Positions 25,726 to 34,758 of a stretch of DNA of 64,000 nucleotides are shown one piece after another. This stretch comes from an uncultured Acidobacteriota bacterium (lineage in GTDB: Bacteria > Acidobacteriota > Thermoanaerobaculia > UBA5066): contig CAIMWE010000211.1 of assembly GCA_903845115.1 (NCBI GenBank), positions 31,703 to 95,702 of the forward strand, given 5' to 3'. Made by a program: the position numbers and the translations under genes. The notes under the pieces are model-generated. The model was not told the DNA's origin. It worked only from the letters and a program-made list of their open reading frames with translations, and made no database searches. Positions within the stretch are counted from its first letter, which is position 1; every line of letters begins with the position of its first letter.

Positions 25726-26814
25726 ATGGCGGCAGCGAAGCTGGCCTCGGCGGTTCTCGTCCTCGTCTGCGGGATCCCGGCGCCGGCAGCCGCCGCCCCT
25801 TCTCCCGGGGCGGCTCCTCCCGCCTCGGCGGTCCTGAACGTCGGCGCCCTCTCGGCTCCCCCCTTCATGATCAAGCAGCCGGACGGCACCTGGACGGGTG
25901 TCGCGGCGGAGCTCTGGAACGAGGTGGCCCGGCGGGAGAAGCTCGCTTGGCGCTACGACGAGAGGGCTCCCGACGGCCTCGTCGCGGGCATCATCGACGG
26001 GAGCCTCGACGTCGTGGCCTACCCGATGGTGCCGACTCTCGAGCGCGAGCGGCTGATGGACTTCACCTACTCCTGGTACCGGACGGGGATCGGCATCGCC
26101 GTCCAGCGGCCGTCGGAATCGCGCCGGTGGCTGCGGCTGGGGCAGACGCTCCTCTCGGCGGGCATCCTCAAGGTCCTCGCGGTACTGCTCCTCTCACTCG
26201 CCGTCGCCGGGCTGGTCATGTGGAGGTTCGAGAAGCGGTCCAACCCCGACCACTTCGGTCCTGGCCTCAAGGGGTACGGGGACGGCGTCTGGTGGGCGGC
26301 GGTGACGGCCACGAGCGTCGGCTACGGAGACCGGGTCCCCGTCACGCCGGCGGGGCGCGCCGTCGCCGTCGCCTGGATGCTCCTCTCGGTCCTCTTCATC
26401 AGCGCCTTCACGGGGTCGGTGGCGGCCAGGGTCGCGATCGAGCACTTCGAGGAGATCCGGACAGCGGACGACCTGCGCCGCGTCCGGGTCGTCGTCATCG
26501 AGGCTTCTTCCTCGGCCGAGTACGCACGACGCCACAGCATCCGGGCCACTCCCGTCGGCTCGGCGGAAGAGGCGTTCCGGGCGGTCGCCCGGGGCGACGC
26601 CGACGCCTTCCTCGCGGGCGAGGCGATCCTGCGGCACCAGACGCTGCACGCATTCCCGGAGCTCATCGTCCTGCCGACCATCCTGGAGCCGCAGACCTAC
26701 TCGTTCGGCCTCGCGAACGGAAGTCTGCTGCGCGAGCGGCTCAACCGGCGGCTCCTGGAGGTCCTCGACGAGCCCGTGTGGCACAGCATCTCGTACCGCT
26801 ACTTCGGCAACTGA
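25726..26814 (+). CDS. GluR0-like ligand-gated potassium channel
   Basis: 362 residues. The ATG at 25726 is chosen because GGAGGG precedes it and a good signal peptide follows (LASAVLVLVCGIPAPAAA). The periplasmic ligand-binding domain is split, as in ionotropic glutamate receptors. Lobe S1 (about 35-135) has the binding arginine region TLERERLMDFTYSW. TM1 (about 145-170) is followed by the pore loop with the potassium filter TSVGYGD (196-202), then TM2 (about 212-235), then lobe S2 (about 240-362). The type I order S1-TM-P-TM-S2 matches prokaryotic GluR0. It would open to potassium when an amino acid binds; the ligand is not predictable here. It ends 10 nt from the convergent topoisomerase-helicase gene. 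Confidence 0.9.
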   Translation: MAAAKLASAVLVLVCGIPAPAAAAPSPGAAPPASAVLNVGALSAPPFMIKQPDGTWTGVAAELWNEVARREKLAWRYDERAPDGLVAGIIDGSLDVVAYPMVPTLERERLMDFTYSWYRTGIGIAVQRPSESRRWLRLGQTLLSAGILKVLAVLLLSLAVAGLVMWRFEKRSNPDHFGPGLKGYGDGVWWAAVTATSVGYGDRVPVTPAGRAVAVAWMLLSVLFISAFTGSVAARVAIEHFEEIRTADDLRRVRVVVIEASSSAEYARRHSIRATPVGSAEEAFRAVARGDADAFLAGEAILRHQTLHAFPELIVLPTILEPQTYSFGLANGSLLRERLNRRLLEVLDEPVWHSISYRYFGN

Positions 26815-26824
26815 GCGGAAGCGG

Positions 26825-29800
26825 TCAGCGCGGGGCGCGCCCGCCGCCGCGGACGAGGGACTTCACGAGGGCGAGGAGGCGCTCGCCGTACTTCGCGAGG
26901 CGCGAAGGGCCGATGCCGGCGACCTCGAGAAGCTCCGCGTCGGTCGCCGGCCTCTTCGCCGCGATCCCGAGGAGGGTCTGGTCGGTGAGGATCCGGAAAG
27001 CCGGCACGCGGCTCTTCTTCGCCTCCCCGAGGCGCCACTGGCGGAGCGCCGTGACGAGGGGGTCGAGCGCGCCGCCCTCCTCTTCCGGAGCGCCGCCCAG
27101 CGCCCGGCGAGGAGCGCCCCGGACTCCCCCGACGGAAGGGGTCGCCTTCCGCCGGGCCGGGCCGCTCCCCTTCCTCGCCGCGCGAAACGACGGGTACGCG
27201 ACCGGGATCCGCGCGGCGGCCGCGGCGGCCGCGGCGTCCCCCCTGGACCCTTCTCCCGTCAGGTAGGCGCGGCGGAAACGGATCGTCTCCCCGTCCTTGT
27301 CGAACTCGTCGTCCTCGATCCGGATCGACCCGGCCCGCGCCAGGCCTCCCAGGAGGTCCTCGAACGTCCGCCGCTCGACAGAAGGGAACTGCTCCACGAC
27401 GCCGCGGTGGAGCTGCCCCGTCCCCTGGCCGTCGCGCTGGCGCAGCAGCTCCAGGGCCCGCCGCAGGGCCGCCTCCTCCATCGGGCTGGGTCCCTTCAGG
27501 CGCGTGGCCACCCCGGACGCCGGGGCACAGACGTCGCAGAGGCCGCACCGGGCGCCGGAGTCCTCCTGGTCGCCGAAGTGCCGGACGAGCTGGAGCATCC
27601 GGCACTGCGAGCCCGAGGCGAAGCGGCGCATCAGCTCCAGCTGGGTCTTCTTGTGCTCGCGCTGCTCCTCGTAGAGGCGCTTCCACCCCTCCTTCCCGCG
27701 GGAGACGTCCTCCTCGGGGGAGACGACCGCGCCGCCGAACGTCCAGAGCTTCTCGAGGGCCTTCTCGAACTCGGCCGGCACGAGGCCCGCCTTCTCCCGG
27801 ACGGCGTCGGACGGCGCCGGCTCGGCCCCGAGGGCGCCGAAGATCCGCTCGAGGATCCCTGACTCGGGGTAGTCGCGCTCGAAGAAGAACTCGTGCGTCT
27901 TCGTGTCGGAGTACGAGTGGAGGAGGACCGCCCGCGAGGGGAGCCCGTCCCGCCCCGCGCGGCCGATCTCCTGGTAGTACCCCTCGACGCTTCCGGGGAG
28001 GCCGGTGTGAAGGACGGTCCTGACGTCGGCCTTGTCGATCCCCATCCCGAAGGCGATCGTCGCGACCATCACCTCCACCCGTCCCTCGAGGAACAACCGC
28101 TGCGCCTCGTCGCGCGCCCGGGCGGTCATCCCCGCGTGGTACGCGACGGCCCGGAGGCTTCCCGACAGCTCCTCGGCGAGTGACTCCGCGTCCCGCCGCG
28201 TCGGGGCGTAGACGATCGCGGGGCGCCGCGCCGGGTCCGACAGGACGCCCTGGACGATCTTCCCGCGTCCGCTGGGCGGCGCCTCGGCCACCTCGACCGC
28301 CAGGTTCGTCCTGCGGAAGCCGTGGATGAAGCGGGCCGCCTTCGCCATCCCCAGCTGCTGGCAGACGTCCTCCTGCACGCGCGGGGTCGCCGTGGCGGTC
28401 AGCGCGATGACGGGCGCGGGCCGGAGCGAAGGCAGGCGCGCGCCGAGGAGGCGGTAGTCCGGACGGAAATCGTGCCCCCAGTGCGAGATGCAGTGCGCCT
28501 CGTCCACGGCGACGAGGGCCGGCGTCCGCTTCGCCAGCATCTCGGGGAAACCGGGGACCGAGAGACGCTCCGGGGCGATGAAGAGGAAGTCGAGCTTCCC
28601 GTCCAGGTAGTCCCGGCAGACCTGGCGGGAGGCGAGCCGGTCGATCCCCGAGTGGATCCGTTCCGCCGCGAGGCCCAGCGCCCGGAGGCGCGTCGCCTGG
28701 TCCTCCATCAGGGCGATGAGGGGCGAGATGACGAGCGTCGTCCCGGCGCGGGCGATCCCAGGCAGCTGGTAGCAAAGCGACTTCCCCGCTCCCGTCGGCA
28801 TGACGAGCAGCGCGTCGCGCCCCTCCGTCACCGCCCGGCAGACCGCCTCCTGGAACGGGCGGAACGCGTCGTGGCCGAAGACCGTCTTCAGCACCTCCCC
28901 GAGGCGATCGGGGGGGACCTTCTCGCGGGCGGGGCGCACGGGAGCGGGGGCCGGGACGACCGCGGTGACGGTCGTCCCGCCGGGGGCCGCCGCGTTTCCG
29001 GCCGCGCCCACCCCTGCGACCACGTCGCGGACGTAGGCCTCGATTCCGGCCATGAACGCGTCGAGGCGCCCCTCGCCCCTCCGGACCCGGTTCAGCTCCG
29101 CCTCCCAGCGGCCGGTCAGGGCCGGGCTCTTCACCGAGGCGGGGACGGCCGCGATCACGCCGATCCCCTTGTCGGTCGCCGCGAGGGCCTTCCCGAGGCG
29201 CTCGGCGTACTTTCGCGAGAGGAGCGTCTCCAGGATCTCGGCCCGGGTGGCCGGCGTCCCGAGGCCGTTCTCCTTCATGGCGTCGGCCAGCTCCTTCTCG
29301 TCGAGCGTCCTCCCGGCCGTCTCCATCGCCGTGAGCAGCGTGGCGTCGGTGAAGCGCTTCGGGGGCCTGGTCTTCTTCGCCAGCGCCCCGGCGTCGACGA
29401 CCCGTTTCGCCTGCCCGGCTGCCAGGCCCGGCGGGAGCGTCTCCTCCTCCTCGGCCGCGGCGCCGGCGTCGTCCGCGCCGTCCTTCCCGGACCTCTCCGG
29501 CCCCGCCGCCTTCCGGCGCTTCGGCGGGTCGGGCTCCACCGCTTTCCACCCCACCTCGAGGACGACCGTGCCGGACGAGCGGTACCGGTCCACGAACCCC
29601 GGCGAGTGGATGGCCGTGACGACCGTCGTCGTGGCGGTGACCGAGTCGCCGTGCCACGCGGCGAGGAGGCGCCGCGCGATGGCGTCGTGGAGCGCCTGCT
29701 CGTCCGCGTCGAGCCCTTTCGCCGCGACCGGCGTCGGGACGATCGCGTGGTGGTCGGTCACCTTCGCGTCGTCGACGAACCGTGCCCCGAGAGGCCTCTC

Positions 29801-30895
29801 CCCGGTCCCGGGCGCGAAGTGCGCGCCGTATCCGGGAGCGAGGGCGCGGACGACGGCCCCGATCTCCCGGGCGACGTCCTTCGAGAGGTGGCGGCTGTCC
29901 GTCCGCGGGTAGGTGATCGCCTTCTTCTCCTCGTAGAGCCTCTGCGCCACGTCGAGCGTCTTCTTCGCGCTCCAGCCGAAGCGGCGGTTGGCGTGGCGCT
30001 GCAGCTCGGTCAGGTCGAAGAGGAGAGGCGGGGCCGCCCGCCGCGTCTCGCCGGAGACCGACGCGACGGAGGCGCTTCCCGTCGTCGCCCGCGAGACCAC
30101 GGCCCGCGCCTCGGCCCCTCCCGGAGGGAAGCGGGTCCCTCCCGCCTCCTTCACGGCGGGGTCGAAGAAGGTCCCGCGGTAGCGCCCCGCCTCCCCCTCG
30201 AACGTGGCGACCACCTCCAGGTAATCCTCCGCGACGAACGCCCGGACGGCCTCCTCCCGCTCCACGAGCATCGCGAGCGTCGGCGTCTGGACGCGCCCGA
30301 CGGTGACGAGGTCCCCCGCCGCGATCGTGAAGGCGCGGGAGAAGTTCATCCCGACGAGCCAGTCGGCGCGGCTCCGCCCCCGCGCCGCGTCGGCGAGCGG
30401 GTCGAAGTCGGCCGAGGGGCGGAGCCGGGCGAACCCCTCGCGGATCGCGTCCGGCGTCAGCGACGAGATCCAGAGGCGCTTCACGGGCTTCGTGGCCCCG
30501 GCCGCCTCGTAGAGCTGCCGGAAGATCAGCTCCCCCTCGCGCCCGGCGTCCGTCGCGCAGACGATCTCCTCGACCCGCGGGTCGGTGATGACAGAGCGCA
30601 CGATCTCGAACTGCTCCTTCAGCCGCTCCGTCACGACCAGGGGCCAGGAGGACGGGAGCATCGGCAGGAGGCCCATGCGCCAGAGCTTCCACTCGGGGCG
30701 GACCTGGTGCGGCTCGGGGAGGGCGACGAGGTGGCCGATCGCCCAGGTGACCAGGTACCGCCCTCCCGAGAGGGAACCGTTCCCGCGGTGCGTCGCCCCG
30801 AGCACCGCCGCGATGTCGCGGGCGACGGAGGGCTTCTCGGCGACGACCGCGACGAGCCCGCCGCCTTCCTTGCTTCCGCCCGCGGTCGGCACCAT
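26825..30895 (-). CDS. Topoisomerase III-RecQ helicase-HRDC fusion
   Basis: 1356 residues in one frame; the ATG shares one base with the upstream stop. Residues 12-630 are a type IA topoisomerase: Toprim (AVVAEKPSVA, ATDAGREGELIF) and catalytic Y329 in AITYPRTDS. A Pro/Ala/Val-rich linker (about 631-660) leads into a full RecQ helicase: FRPFQ motif 0, Walker A MPTGAGKS (699-706), DEAH (798-801), AFGMGIDK and YYQEIGRAGRDG, then the zinc site with Cys residues spanning QCRMLQLVRHF and CGLCDVC. A winged-helix region and a C-terminal HRDC domain (GIAAKRPATDAELLEVAGIG) finish it. RecQ and Top3 jointly dissolve double Holliday junctions; here they are covalently linked. All catalytic residues are present. 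Confidence 0.93.
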   Translation of the reverse strand: MVPTAGGSKEGGGLVAVVAEKPSVARDIAAVLGATHRGNGSLSGGRYLVTWAIGHLVALPEPHQVRPEWKLWRMGLLPMLPSSWPLVVTERLKEQFEIVRSVITDPRVEEIVCATDAGREGELIFRQLYEAAGATKPVKRLWISSLTPDAIREGFARLRPSADFDPLADAARGRSRADWLVGMNFSRAFTIAAGDLVTVGRVQTPTLAMLVEREEAVRAFVAEDYLEVVATFEGEAGRYRGTFFDPAVKEAGGTRFPPGGAEARAVVSRATTGSASVASVSGETRRAAPPLLFDLTELQRHANRRFGWSAKKTLDVAQRLYEEKKAITYPRTDSRHLSKDVAREIGAVVRALAPGYGAHFAPGTGERPLGARFVDDAKVTDHHAIVPTPVAAKGLDADEQALHDAIARRLLAAWHGDSVTATTTVVTAIHSPGFVDRYRSSGTVVLEVGWKAVEPDPPKRRKAAGPERSGKDGADDAGAAAEEEETLPPGLAAGQAKRVVDAGALAKKTRPPKRFTDATLLTAMETAGRTLDEKELADAMKENGLGTPATRAEILETLLSRKYAERLGKALAATDKGIGVIAAVPASVKSPALTGRWEAELNRVRRGEGRLDAFMAGIEAYVRDVVAGVGAAGNAAAPGGTTVTAVVPAPAPVRPAREKVPPDRLGEVLKTVFGHDAFRPFQEAVCRAVTEGRDALLVMPTGAGKSLCYQLPGIARAGTTLVISPLIALMEDQATRLRALGLAAERIHSGIDRLASRQVCRDYLDGKLDFLFIAPERLSVPGFPEMLAKRTPALVAVDEAHCISHWGHDFRPDYRLLGARLPSLRPAPVIALTATATPRVQEDVCQQLGMAKAARFIHGFRRTNLAVEVAEAPPSGRGKIVQGVLSDPARRPAIVYAPTRRDAESLAEELSGSLRAVAYHAGMTARARDEAQRLFLEGRVEVMVATIAFGMGIDKADVRTVLHTGLPGSVEGYYQEIGRAGRDGLPSRAVLLHSYSDTKTHEFFFERDYPESGILERIFGALGAEPAPSDAVREKAGLVPAEFEKALEKLWTFGGAVVSPEEDVSRGKEGWKRLYEEQREHKKTQLELMRRFASGSQCRMLQLVRHFGDQEDSGARCGLCDVCAPASGVATRLKGPSPMEEAALRRALELLRQRDGQGTGQLHRGVVEQFPSVERRTFEDLLGGLARAGSIRIEDDEFDKDGETIRFRRAYLTGEGSRGDAAAAAAAARIPVAYPSFRAARKGSGPARRKATPSVGGVRGAPRRALGGAPEEEGGALDPLVTALRQWRLGEAKKSRVPAFRILTDQTLLGIAAKRPATDAELLEVAGIGPSRLAKYGERLLALVKSLVRGGGRAPR

Positions 30896-31833
30896 CAGGC
30901 CCCGGCCGTCCGGTACTGGACGAGCGCCACGCCGCCCAGGATCACCGCCATTCCCAGGCCCATCCGCGCGGTGAACGTCTCCCCGAGGAGCAGCGCCCCC
31001 AGGAAGACGGCGATGACGGGATTGAGGTAGGCGTAGGTGCCGGCTCGCACGGGGTGCCAGGCCTTCGTGAGGAACCCGAAGGCGGTGTACGCGAGGCAGG
31101 AGCCGAAGAGGGCGAGATAGGCGACCGCCAGGAGGGCCTTCTGGGTCGGGACTCCCTTGACGAAGCCTCCCGTCAGCGGCGCGACGAGAAGGCCGATGAC
31201 GGCGGCCGCCAGCATCTCGACACCGGCGCAGGTCAGGATGCTCCTCGAGCGGATGTGCCGGCGGTGGTGGATCGTCCCGACGGCCCAGATGACCGTGGCC
31301 GCCAGGATCGCCCCGGTCCCCACGAGGTCGATCGAGTGGCCGGACGACGGCGCCACGAGGATCCCCACTCCGGCCAGCCCGACTCCCGTCCCGGCCCAGC
31401 CACGAACGCCGAGGGGCTCCTCCCGCAGCGTCAGGAGACCGGCGAAGGCCGGGGTCATGGCGCAGAGGACGGCCGCCACCCCGGAGCTGACGTGCTGCTC
31501 GGCCCAGACCACCAGGGCGTTGCAGATCCCCAGGAGGAGCGTCCCGACCCAGAGGAGGTGCGGCAGCTCCCGGCGCGGCGGCAGCGGCTCGCGCAGGACC
31601 CGCCCCAGCACTAGCGTGAAAACCGCCGCGACGGAGAACCTGACCGCCACCATCCCGTACGTGGTGAACGACTCCAGGGCCACCGCGATCGCGAGATAGG
31701 TGCTCCCCCACACGACCGACACCGTGCCGTAGGCGAGCCACGGTCCGACCCCGCCGGCGGAGCTGGCGCCAGCGGTCCCAGGAGTCGCGTCTCCCGCGGC
31801 AGCCCCTGGTCGATCGGACGAGGAAGGCGACAT
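30895..31833 (-). CDS. EamA/DMT-family permease
   Basis: 312 residues from ATG at 31833; the Gly/Arg/Pro-rich in-frame sequence before it is not protein-like. Ten hydrophobic helices form two EamA repeats; repeat 1 starts YGTVSVVWGSTYLAI and repeat 2 near ILAATVIWAVGTI, with the conserved ending AYLNPVIAVFLGALLLGE and a final helix GLGMAVILGGVAL. Drug/metabolite exporters of this group often expel amino acids or metabolites; the substrate is unknown. It overlaps the topoisomerase-helicase start by one base, though no functional link is apparent. Confidence 0.9.
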   Translation of the reverse strand: MSPSSSDRPGAAAGDATPGTAGASSAGGVGPWLAYGTVSVVWGSTYLAIAVALESFTTYGMVAVRFSVAAVFTLVLGRVLREPLPPRRELPHLLWVGTLLLGICNALVVWAEQHVSSGVAAVLCAMTPAFAGLLTLREEPLGVRGWAGTGVGLAGVGILVAPSSGHSIDLVGTGAILAATVIWAVGTIHHRRHIRSRSILTCAGVEMLAAAVIGLLVAPLTGGFVKGVPTQKALLAVAYLALFGSCLAYTAFGFLTKAWHPVRAGTYAYLNPVIAVFLGALLLGETFTARMGLGMAVILGGVALVQYRTAGA

Positions 31834-31972
31834 GTCCGCCCCGGACGATACGCGACCGGGGCCGATCGAGGGTCCTCCAGGCCCCCGCCTGGGTCCCGCA
31901 CCTCGCCCGCGCCCTGCGCCGGATACCGGAGGACGAGCCGCATCATGATGCGGCCCTGATAGACTCGGATGC

Positions 31973-32257
31973 ATTAGAACCACGGTCACGCTTCCCGACG
32001 AGCTCCTCTCGAAGGCCCGGAAGGAAGCGCTGGAGAACGGGCAATCGCTGGCGGCGCTGGTGGAGGAGGCCCTGCGGGGGAAGCTCGGCCGAAAGCCGGC
32101 CAGGGCCGGAAGGGCCCGTCAGGCCTTGCCGACGTTCGGCCGCGGGGGGCTCCAGCCGGGCGTCCATCTCGACGACACGGCGTCCCTTCTCGACCTGACG
32201 GACAGGGATTTCAGCCGTTTCCGGGGGCTCCGGTGCCGCCACCCGTTCGACGGGTGA
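31973..32257 (+). CDS. VapB-like antitoxin reading frame with non-standard ATT start, orphan
   Basis: The frame gives [ATT]-R-T-T-V-T-L-P-D-E-L-L-S-K-A, matching the N-terminus of VapB-type ribbon-helix-helix antitoxins, which normally begin M-R-T-T-[VI]-T-L-D. The codon at the expected Met is ATT. The ATG 4 nt earlier is in another frame and meets a stop after two codons. No ribosome site is evident. The protein would be about 94 residues, with EALENGQSLAALVEEAL completing the DNA-binding fold and a C-terminal toxin-binding tail. No VapC-like PIN gene follows; a PqiC-like gene on the other strand begins 34 nt later. It is either expressed from a rare start or decayed. Confidence 0.5.
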   Translation: MRTTVTLPDELLSKARKEALENGQSLAALVEEALRGKLGRKPARAGRARQALPTFGRGGLQPGVHLDDTASLLDLTDRDFSRFRGLRCRHPFDG

Positions 32258-32291
32258 CCGTCGTCGCCTCGCTCGAGACCCGTTCCGCCGC

Positions 32292-32924
32292 TCAGGGGGA
32301 GGCCAGCAGCCCTGCGAGGTCCTTTCCCAGCTCGTGCATGATCGACGGGAGCGCGCGGTTCCAGGCCGCGACGACCGCCTCCGCCGTCCGCTTCGGAAGC
32401 GGTTCTCGCCTCGTGTAGACCTTCCGGAGGACCGGCGATGTCCCGGGAACCGGGTCGCCCGGATAGACGGAAACCTCCAGCGACAGGACGCCTGCCGGCT
32501 CCCCGGGGCGCGTGAAGTCGCCCGACATCTCCTGGACGTTCACGTCGACCGTGAGGCCGCGGGAGCCCACCAGGCCCGGCATCACGCCGAGGACGCCAGG
32601 TTCACGGAGGAGATAGCCGCGAATCGCAGAGGTGAGGAGGGACCGGGGCGGGGCGGCGAGGGATGCGTAGTGGTCGATCTCCACGCGGTCTCCGCCGACG
32701 CGGTAGACGAGGGAGGAGTCGACGAAGAGGGGGTTCATGCGGACCGAGGGGAGCGCGATCAGGCGCGCCCCGGGCACGGGTGAAGGGAGCGGTCCGTCCG
32801 GCACGTCGATCGCGAAACGCTGGACGTCGAGCGCCGGCTTCGAGGCGCAGCCGGCGAGGACCGCGACGGCGGCGAGGACGAGGGGGGTGAAGAGGGCGAT
32901 CGGCTTCCGGCGGACTGGACTCAT
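32292..32924 (-). CDS. PqiC/ABC-type transport auxiliary lipoprotein
   Basis: 210 residues, signal peptide with lipobox LAGC (Cys25). The rest is a small alpha/beta domain of the ABC_trans_aux family: PGARLIALPSVRMNPLF, FVDSSLVYRVGGDRVEI and a C-terminal helical region RTAEAVVAAWNRALPSIMHELGKDLAGLL. PqiC-like lipoproteins sit in the outer membrane and receive lipid from an MCE tunnel. The gene is last in the MCE operon; its start overlaps the MlaD-like stop. The arrangement supports a role in lipid transport between membranes. Confidence 0.85.
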   Translation of the reverse strand: MSPVRRKPIALFTPLVLAAVAVLAGCASKPALDVQRFAIDVPDGPLPSPVPGARLIALPSVRMNPLFVDSSLVYRVGGDRVEIDHYASLAAPPRSLLTSAIRGYLLREPGVLGVMPGLVGSRGLTVDVNVQEMSGDFTRPGEPAGVLSLEVSVYPGDPVPGTSPVLRKVYTRREPLPKRTAEAVVAAWNRALPSIMHELGKDLAGLLASP

Positions 32925-33955
32925 TTCCTCTCCTCCTTCGCTTCACTCGCTGGTTTCGCTTCCTTCGCTGGCTTGGCTTCTTTCTCCAGAACGGATGCGG
33001 GCGCCGGGGCGCTGCCGAGGATCAGCTGGGACGGCTGCTTGCGGATCGTGGAGAGGGCGTCGGCGAGCTCCCGGGCGGCTACCCGGAGGTCGGCGAGCGT
33101 GTCGTTCAGCTCCCTGACGTCCACCCCGGAGAGACGGCCGACGGCCACCTGCAGTTTCGCGTTCGTGTCCTCGAGGCCGGCGATCATCCGGCGCAGGTCC
33201 TGGCCGATCTCCTCCGTGGGAATCACCTGGACCTTCGTCCGGGCGTCCTTCGCGAGCCCCTGGATCTCGGTCACGGCCGCGTCGGCGCTCTCGAGCGTCC
33301 TGGCGGCCCCGGTGGAAAGCCGCGCCGCGTCCAGCTCGCCGATCCGCCTGAGCGTCGCCTCCGCCGCGGCGAGCGTCTTCTCGATCTGGAGGCCGATCGC
33401 CTCGATGTCGATCCGCTCGATCTTGTCCAGCGCCTTGGCGACCGACCCCATCACCCGCCCCAGGCTGTTCGGCGCCGACGGGATGTAGGGGTACCGAGGC
33501 GCCGGCCAGTCGTAGACGAAGGGGGGGTTCTTTTCCGGATCGAGGAGGTCCAGCTGGACGGTGGCCACCCCCGTGATCACATTGGAGGTGACGAAGGCCC
33601 GGAGCCCCCACCCGACGTTCTGCTGCACGATCGCGTCGAAGTTGCTCTCCTTCGTGATCGGGATCGGGCTGACGCTGTCTTTCACCTCGAACTCGACGAT
33701 CACGCAAGGGGTCTTCGTGCCCGGGTACCGGTTCCACGAGAAGTAGAGGCCGGTCACCTCCCCGACGACCACCCCTTTCAGCTTCACCGGCGAACCGATC
33801 GCCAGCCCGTCGACCTGTCCCGGGACGTACGTGACGAGCCGGTGCTTCTCCTCGAAGCTCTTGCGGATCCCGAAGACGAAGAGCCCCCCGAGGAGGAGGA
33901 CGATCCCGCCCAGGACGAACAGCCCGATCCGGAAGTGGTGCGGTTTCTGGCTCAT
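32921..33955 (-). CDS. MlaD-like MCE domain protein
   Basis: 344 residues. One N-terminal transmembrane helix (IGLFVLGGIVLLLGGLFVFG), one MCE domain (about 40-120, VDGLAIGSPVKLKGVVVGEV) and a long helical region with heptad-like Ala/Leu/Arg content (about 180-310). The C-terminus is Lys/Glu/Ala-rich (PAKEAKPASEAKEERK). MCE proteins form hexameric rings or tunnels that carry phospholipids; the long helical tail resembles PqiB/LetB-like needles or Mce proteins rather than short E. coli MlaD. Coupled to the ATPase upstream and lipoprotein downstream. Confidence 0.9.
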   Translation of the reverse strand: MSQKPHHFRIGLFVLGGIVLLLGGLFVFGIRKSFEEKHRLVTYVPGQVDGLAIGSPVKLKGVVVGEVTGLYFSWNRYPGTKTPCVIVEFEVKDSVSPIPITKESNFDAIVQQNVGWGLRAFVTSNVITGVATVQLDLLDPEKNPPFVYDWPAPRYPYIPSAPNSLGRVMGSVAKALDKIERIDIEAIGLQIEKTLAAAEATLRRIGELDAARLSTGAARTLESADAAVTEIQGLAKDARTKVQVIPTEEIGQDLRRMIAGLEDTNAKLQVAVGRLSGVDVRELNDTLADLRVAARELADALSTIRKQPSQLILGSAPAPASVLEKEAKPAKEAKPASEAKEERK

Positions 33956-34758
33956 TTCGGCTGGCTCCTGTCCGTCTGGGCGCCCTCGGCCTCGCGGCGG
34001 AAGAATCTGAGGACGGCCTGGTCTTCCGACGAATCGGCGAGGGTCCTGGGCTTTCCTTCCGCCACGAGCGTCTTCCGCGAGGCATCCAGCATCACGCAGC
34101 GGTCCGCGATGGCGAAGATGCTGAGCAGCTCGTGCGTCACGACGACGAAGGTGATCCCGAAATTCCTGGCCAGGTCGAGGATCAGGGCGTCGAGACCCGC
34201 CGACGTGACCGGGTCGAGGCCGGCCGACGGCTCGTCCAGGAAGACGAGGGGCGGGTCGAGCGCCAGCGCCCGCGCGATCGCGGCCCTCTTCTTCATCCCG
34301 CCCGAGAGCTCCGACGGCATCCGGCGGCCGGCGTGCCCCAGCCCCACCATCTTCAGCCGCGTGTGGGCCAGGACGTCCCGCTGACGCAGGGAGAGGTCGG
34401 TGAACTCGTCCAGCGGGAGCCGGACGTTCTCGTGGACCGTCAGCGAGCCGAACAGGGCGCCGCTCTGGTACATCACCCCGAACGAGCGGAGGAGGGCCTG
34501 GCGCTCGTCCCCTTCGGCCGCCGCGACGTCCCGGCCGCCGACCAGGATCCTCCCTTTCATCGGCTTCTGGAGGCCGATCAGGTTCTTCAGGAGCGAGCTC
34601 TTTCCGCACCCCGAGCCGCCCAGGATGACGAAAACCTCGCCGCGCCGGACCTCGAAGCTGACGCCCGACATGACGATCCGCTCGCCGTAGCCGATCGTCA
34701 CGTCCTCCACGCGAATCATCGGGCCAGGGGCTTCTCCGGGACTCGCGGCGGCGCTCAT
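33952..34758 (-). CDS. MlaF-like ABC transporter ATPase
   Basis: 268 residues. Walker A GGSGCGKS, signature LSGGMKKRAAIARALA, Walker B PLVFLDEPSAGLDP and the H-loop VVVTHEL. The Q-loop region reads GVMYQSGALFGSLTVHENV, a hallmark of the MCE-linked (MlaF/Mkl) family. It powers lipid transport through the STAS-MlaE permease encoded upstream; the start codons overlap (ATGA). Confidence 0.95.
   Translation of the reverse strand: MSAAASPGEAPGPMIRVEDVTIGYGERIVMSGVSFEVRRGEVFVILGGSGCGKSSLLKNLIGLQKPMKGRILVGGRDVAAAEGDERQALLRSFGVMYQSGALFGSLTVHENVRLPLDEFTDLSLRQRDVLAHTRLKMVGLGHAGRRMPSELSGGMKKRAAIARALALDPPLVFLDEPSAGLDPVTSAGLDALILDLARNFGITFVVVTHELLSIFAIADRCVMLDASRKTLVAEGKPRTLADSSEDQAVLRFFRREAEGAQTDRSQPK

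Noticed and set aside
28322..31030. A 902-codon plus-strand frame opposite the topoisomerase-helicase
   Set aside because: It overlaps conserved catalytic sequence on the other strand and has no recognisable domain.
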